This document shows positions 7,037 to 10,317 of a DNA stretch of 10,317 nucleotides, in pieces (the stretch's first letter is position 1; each line of letters begins with the position of its first letter). The translations under genes were made by a program, and so were the position numbers. This DNA comes from JBEIDK01 sp040383485 (GTDB lineage: Bacteria; Bacteroidota; Bacteroidia; UBA4408). The DNA lies in assembly GCA_040383485.1 (NCBI GenBank), contig JBEIDK010000120.1, positions 1 to 10,317 on the forward strand. Direction: 5' to 3'. The notes beneath the pieces are model-generated. The model was not told the DNA's origin and made no database searches. It worked only from the letters and a program-made list of their open reading frames with translations.

Positions 7037-8596
7037 TTAGTTTATTTTAGTGTTGTTAAAATTATTATGGTTTACATCTTCTAATATTTCAAGTTTTATG
7101 TTTTGAGTTTCAGCCGTTATTTTAAATTCTTCAATAACTTCTTTAATATCATCATCAACAAAAACAGGCTTTCTCATATCTATTATTACTGTAGACCCCT
7201 TTGGAATATTTCGTAAAAAATTTCTAACAAAGGACTTATTAAAAAAGGTAACATCTTTAATAAATCTTAATAAATAGTTATTTTGGTCAGTCGTAACTAG
7301 TATGGCAAGTTTGATATTACTTCTAAACACAAATATAATTCCAACAAACATCCCTATTGCAATACCTTTAAGTAAGTCGGAAAATAAAATAGCAACAATT
7401 GTAACAATAAATGGTATAAATGAATCCCATCCTTTTTTGTAAATTCCTTTGAATATGCTTGGCTTTGCAAGTTTATATCCTGTAAAGATTAAAATAACTG
7501 CAAGTGTTGCTAGCGGTATAGAGTTGAGTAAATCGGGAATAAACATTACTGATATCAGCAATAATAAACCATGCAAAATTGCAGATAATTTAGTTTGTGC
7601 ACCACCTAAAATGTTAGCACTACTACGAACAATCACAGCAGTAATTGGAATTCCACCTATTGAACCTGATAGAATATTTCCTGCGCCTTGAGCAAAAAGC
7701 TCACGGTTAAGAGGAGTAATTCTTTTTTGTGGGTCTAATTTATCTGTTGCCTCAATACTTAATAGCGACTCTAGACTTGCTACAATACTTATAGTTATTG
7801 CTGTTATCCAAACTTTAGAAGATTGAAGTCCATTTGTAAAATCGGGCAACATAAAATTTGATGTGAAACTGCTAAAACTGTTTGAGATTGGCAAATTTAC
7901 AAGATGTTTAGATTCTAATTTTAATGTAGTATCAAAGTGATTGTAAAAATAGGACAATAGTGTGCCCGATAATACCGCTATCAAAGCTGCTGGAGTGATT
8001 TTTAAAAATGAATTTTTTATCCATTTTGTATCCCATAAAATTAAAACTATAGCTGTACACAAACTAATTATTATGCATCCTAAAGTTAGGTTTTCAAACA
8101 AATCAAAAAATTCAGAAAATGTGTTGTGACCATCACTCTGAATAAATTCTTCGTCTCCTTCAACATCATTATCATAGCCTAAAGCATGAGGCAATTGTTT
8201 TAGAATTAAAATAATACCTATTGCTGATAGCATACCTTTTATAACTGAGTTAGGAAAAAAATTACCGATTATTCCAGCTTTTAACAGCCCAAAAATAATT
8301 TGTAAAAAGCCAGATAAAACCACAGAAACTAAAAAGTATTGGTAATTTGGTAAAGTGGAAATTGCACTTGCAACAATAACTGTTAAGCCGGCTGCAGGAC
8401 CACTAACCGAAAGTTGAGAACCACTAAGTAGACCCGTTACTACACCCCCAATTATACCTGCAATAATGCCAGAAAACAATGGTGCGCCAGATGCTAAGGC
8501 TACCCCCAAACAAAGCGGTAGTGCCACTAAAAAAACAACAATAGAGGATGATAAATCTTTTACTAATGAATAGGTATTATTATTTGGTTTGCTCAT
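7037..8596 (-). CDS. SulP-family anion transporter with short STAS domain (probable bicarbonate uptake)
   Basis: A 519-residue membrane transporter of the SulP (SLC26-like) family. Many hydrophobic helices fill residues 16-430. Family landmarks are the first-helix region LPLCLGVALASGAP (26-39), SVSGPAAGLTV (64-73), and SLESLLSIEATDKLDP (274-289) followed by GGIPITAVIVRSSANI (314-329). A short STAS domain follows at about 440-507, with IIDMRKPVFVDDDI carrying the usual Asp473. SulP proteins carry sulfate, bicarbonate or other anions. The carbonic anhydrase gene 1 nt downstream favours bicarbonate, as in known SulP-carbonic anhydrase pairs and fusions, but sulfate cannot be excluded. I start at the ATG at 8596 (MSKPNN). 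An in-frame TTG at 8683 would add 29 residues with no family counterpart. The STAS domain is shorter than the usual roughly 100 residues. Confidence 0.9.
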   Translation of the reverse strand: MSKPNNNTYSLVKDLSSSIVVFLVALPLCLGVALASGAPLFSGIIAGIIGGVVTGLLSGSQLSVSGPAAGLTVIVASAISTLPNYQYFLVSVVLSGFLQIIFGLLKAGIIGNFFPNSVIKGMLSAIGIILILKQLPHALGYDNDVEGDEEFIQSDGHNTFSEFFDLFENLTLGCIIISLCTAIVLILWDTKWIKNSFLKITPAALIAVLSGTLLSYFYNHFDTTLKLESKHLVNLPISNSFSSFTSNFMLPDFTNGLQSSKVWITAITISIVASLESLLSIEATDKLDPQKRITPLNRELFAQGAGNILSGSIGGIPITAVIVRSSANILGGAQTKLSAILHGLLLLISVMFIPDLLNSIPLATLAVILIFTGYKLAKPSIFKGIYKKGWDSFIPFIVTIVAILFSDLLKGIAIGMFVGIIFVFRSNIKLAILVTTDQNNYLLRFIKDVTFFNKSFVRNFLRNIPKGSTVIIDMRKPVFVDDDIKEVIEEFKITAETQNIKLEILEDVNHNNFNNTKIN

Positions 8597-9064
8597 TAAA
8601 AATATTTGTAAAAAAATAATGTGGTGTTCAGTTTTGAAAAATTGTAATTTGTTAGTTGAAATTTTAAAAATTAGTTCTATCAAATCAAATGTAAGATAAT
8701 TCTCTTAGAAAATGAATCAAAACAGAGTAATTGTTTGTATAGATTAATTTAGGAAACAATGGTCTGAAAATTCTTCATCTAATAAAAAAAATAGAATGTA
8801 ATGTTTGAAATTAAATTGTTTTCAAAAAAGATATTGTTTTGATTTTCATAAAAGTCTTCATTTACATATGAATCATCCAATGTTTCCAATTTATTTAATT
8901 ATGCTTTTGAACTTTTGATGATAAGTAGAGAGAAGAACTTAAGTGAACCATCTCCAAGAGTAATTAAAATGAGGGTTATAAAAAAATATAGAAATTATTT
9001 TCAATTATGGTTAAATTAATTTACAAAACTAATTGGTATGAGAGGTTTGTCATGAAATAAAAAA
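8597..9064. other. 468-bp intergenic region without a convincing gene
   Basis: This stretch separates the start of the SulP gene from the end of the hypothetical gene at 9065. The left part holds the candidate SulP promoter and leader. The rest has only short open frames: minus 8779-8889 (36 codons from a TTG), and plus 8918-9019 (33 codons from ATG), which overlaps a minus-strand open frame without a start. An 8-bp direct repeat ATTGTTTT sits at 8815-8822 and 8833-8840. I find no tRNA, hairpin terminator, insertion-sequence end or CRISPR-like repeat in it. The stretch 8911-8980 is less AT-rich than its surroundings and could be a small RNA, a remnant or a dispersed repeat. Confidence 0.6.
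8686..8720 (-). promoter_or_regulatory. Candidate promoter for SulP-carbonic anhydrase genes
   Basis: Minus-strand TACATTTG at 8686-8693 is an exact match to TAnnTTTG. A TTG at 8718-8720 lies 24 nt upstream, slightly beyond the usual spacing for the -33 element. Initiation near 8679 would give a leader of about 80 nt before the ATG at 8596. That is long enough to hold regulation, although I see no structured motif in it. Confidence 0.4.
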
Positions 9065-9544
9065 CTAAATTTTTTCTAACTCTTCAATTTCAGATTGGTA
9101 GTCGAACTGGAAATCTTCATGCATTTTAGCCAATGTATTTTTTACTTTTTTAATTTGATTTTGATAAAGATTCGCAATAGCGACATTATCATAAAAACTG
9201 ATTTTTGTTTGTTTTAGCGCATGGCAATAAAACAAAAGCAACTGAACTTGTGTTGCGGGTTTACCAGAATACTTAATATATTTATTAGTTAATCTCAAAA
9301 TTTTTCGAATGCTTTTTTTTGCAGGGTAACTATTAACGTTTTTAATTTCAGAAAATAATTTAGTTATTTCATCCTTTACGGAATAAATAAATACATCTTC
9401 ATTGATTGAATTAAACAATAAATAATGCAAAAATTCCTTATTATCTTTCTTATACTTAGCAAGTTTAATACAAAGCTCACTAAGTTCGATTTTATTCAAT
9501 AGTTGTAATTCCTTCTTTATTTCAGAAAGTGAAGCGTTCTGCAT
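9065..9544 (-). CDS. Conserved-looking hypothetical protein, all-helical
   Basis: A 159-residue soluble protein with no signal peptide or membrane helix. It is predicted by eye to be almost wholly helical and rich in Lys, Leu and Glu. Opening residues SLSEIKKELQLL suggest an amphipathic helix. The central part around 73-110, with a basic stretch AKKSIRKILRLTNKYIKY followed by VQLLLFYCHAL, looks like a helical-repeat core that could bind RNA or another protein. It reminds me of short Bacteroidota hypothetical proteins (perhaps the DUF6155 type), but I cannot verify this and assign no function. The ATG start at 9544 is supported by an exact TAnnTTTG element 18 nt upstream. It diverges from a pseudouridine synthase gene across a 41-bp spacer. 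The long, unbroken frame with a good promoter makes it very likely a real gene. Confidence 0.8.
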   Translation of the reverse strand: MQNASLSEIKKELQLLNKIELSELCIKLAKYKKDNKEFLHYLLFNSINEDVFIYSVKDEITKLFSEIKNVNSYPAKKSIRKILRLTNKYIKYSGKPATQVQLLLFYCHALKQTKISFYDNVAIANLYQNQIKKVKNTLAKMHEDFQFDYQSEIEELEKI

Positions 9545-9561
9545 ATTTTTATTTCTTAATG

Positions 9562-9569
9562 CAAATATA
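9562..9569 (-). promoter_or_regulatory. Candidate -7 element for the hypothetical gene
   Basis: Minus-strand TATATTTG is an exact TAnnTTTG match, placing initiation near 9555 and giving a leader of about 10 nt. The -33 region would fall inside the first codons of the divergent gene, where I see no clear TTG. Confidence 0.5.
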
Positions 9570-9572
9570 ATT

Positions 9573-9580
9573 TACGTTTG
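9573..9580 (+). promoter_or_regulatory. Candidate -7 element for the pseudouridine synthase gene
   Basis: TACGTTTG matches TAnnTTTG exactly and ends 5 nt before the ATG at 9586. Initiation 6-7 nt downstream of the element would fall at or just inside the start codon, so the mRNA could be leaderless. If so, a downstream start would be the alternative, but there is no early in-frame ATG that keeps the S4-like domain. Confidence 0.45.
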
Positions 9581-9585
9581 TAATC

Positions 9586-10254
9586 ATGAACATAAATAGA
9601 TTGCTTGTTAAACGTTTGCGAATTTCAACAAATGAATCTATTGATATAATTAATAAGCAATTAGTGTATATCGATGGATTTATTGCAACCCAAAAACAAT
9701 TGGTAACTAAGTTAAACAGGGTAACCTATAATAATTTAGTCATTCAAGATGTTAAGAGCCTTTTTTATTATGCTTTTTATAAACCAAGAGGAATCGAGAG
9801 CACACAAAATTTGAAGATTGAGAATAATTTAGCTCAAGCAGTTAATATTGATCAAAAGTATTTTCCTCTAGGAAGATTAGACAAAGATTCGGAAGGATTA
9901 ATGATTCTTACGAATGATGGTGCGATTTATAAAATAGTAACTTCTGAAAAAGTAGAAAAGGAATATAGAGTTAGTGTGGATAAAATATTGACCGAAGAAG
10001 CATTAAATAAACTTTCGAGTGGAATTGATATTTTAGGAAAAAGAACATTACCGTGTACGGTCAAAGTAATTGATGACTACAATTTTAAAATAATTTTAAA
10101 GCAAGGTTTGAACCGGCAAATAAGAAGAATGTGTTATAAACTTGGGTACAATGTAATTCACCTAAAACGAATTAGGATTGGTAAGGTAGATTTGCAGGAT
10201 TTAAAACCAAATGAGAAAAGAGTAATACAGGCAGAAGCTTTACTTTTAAATTAG
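9586..10254 (+). CDS. rluF: RNA pseudouridine synthase, RsuA/RluB/E/F family, RluF-like
   Basis: A 222-residue enzyme that isomerises a uridine to pseudouridine in ribosomal RNA. An S4-like RNA-binding segment at about 1-55 is followed by the catalytic domain. The catalytic Asp99 lies in the signature GRLDKDSEGL (96-105), and the later motif QGLNRQIRRMC (173-183) is intact. Phrases such as VDKILTEEAL, SSGIDILG and LKRIRIGKVDL match E. coli RluF (23S rRNA U2604) better than RsuA, RluB or RluE as I remember them, so RluF is the most likely subtype. It is shorter than E. coli RluF (290) because it lacks the C-terminal tail and some N-terminal residues. The ATG at 9586 follows an exact TAnnTTTG element by 5 nt. 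The gene diverges from the hypothetical gene at 9065. The class is firm; the exact target uridine is inferred. Confidence 0.92.
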   Translation: MNINRLLVKRLRISTNESIDIINKQLVYIDGFIATQKQLVTKLNRVTYNNLVIQDVKSLFYYAFYKPRGIESTQNLKIENNLAQAVNIDQKYFPLGRLDKDSEGLMILTNDGAIYKIVTSEKVEKEYRVSVDKILTEEALNKLSSGIDILGKRTLPCTVKVIDDYNFKIILKQGLNRQIRRMCYKLGYNVIHLKRIRIGKVDLQDLKPNEKRVIQAEALLLN

Positions 10255-10317
10255 ACACATATCTTAATTACTAAACAATTACTATAGTTAAATTAAATGT
10301 ATGGTATCATTAATTTA

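Noticed and set aside
7449..7691. Open frame antisense to the SulP gene
   Set aside because: It is contained within conserved transporter helices on the other strand.
8597..8683. N-terminal extension of the SulP protein from a TTG at 8683
   Set aside because: It adds 29 residues without family counterpart. The ATG at 8596 gives the usual start just before the first helix.
10289..10317. Imperfect 10-bp inverted repeat after the pseudouridine synthase gene
   Set aside because: It has a single G-C pair, a bulge and no visible T-run before the window ends. It is too weak to call a terminator in DNA this AT-rich.

Overview
The window is AT-rich, protein-dense DNA that most probably comes from the chromosome of a member of the Bacteroidota. 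Three things point there: most start codons lack Shine-Dalgarno sequences, several starts are preceded by the Bacteroidota -7 element TAnnTTTG, and the proteins have the family character of that phylum (a Bacteroidota-type SulP transporter, tandem-domain Usp proteins and a 289-residue uridine phosphorylase). I see no rRNA, tRNA, CRISPR array, insertion sequence, phage gene or clear sign of recent transfer. The content is ordinary metabolic and stress-related genes.

Layout. (1) Bases 1-1374 (+): the 3' part of a gene for a polytopic membrane protein, cut by the window start. (2) Bases 1388-2734 (-): a two-gene unit, uridine phosphorylase (udp) followed 3 nt later by an OsmC/Ohr-type peroxiredoxin. 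(3) Bases 2787-4430 (+): two tandem-Usp-domain proteins 18 nt apart. The first is a degenerate paralogue and the second has one intact ATP-binding motif. Both were read from ATG starts. (4) Bases 4451-4482: a strong bidirectional terminator between convergent units, whose stem is partly made of the last codons of the opposing gene. (5) Bases 4462-8596 (-): four same-strand genes in the transcription order SulP anion transporter, beta-carbonic anhydrase (1-nt gap), ornithine aminotransferase rocD (64-nt gap with its own possible promoter), PAP2 phosphatase (8-nt gap, TTG start). (6) Bases 8597-9064: 468 bp with no convincing gene. (7) Bases 9065-9544 (-) and 9586-10254 (+): a conserved-looking hypothetical protein and an RluF-like pseudouridine synthase, divergent from a 41-bp spacer that carries a perfect TAnnTTTG match on each strand.

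How the genes may work together. The SulP transporter and carbonic anhydrase make a plausible bicarbonate uptake and CO2/bicarbonate interconversion module. OsmC and the Usp proteins are stress-protection genes. rocD links ornithine with glutamate semialdehyde, and its place beside the bicarbonate module may be functional or just positional. I did not find a new biological system. The points most worth a second look are the degenerate/canonical Usp pair, the SulP-carbonic anhydrase coupling, the terminator that overlaps coding sequence, the very compact divergent promoter, and the unexplained 468-bp gap.
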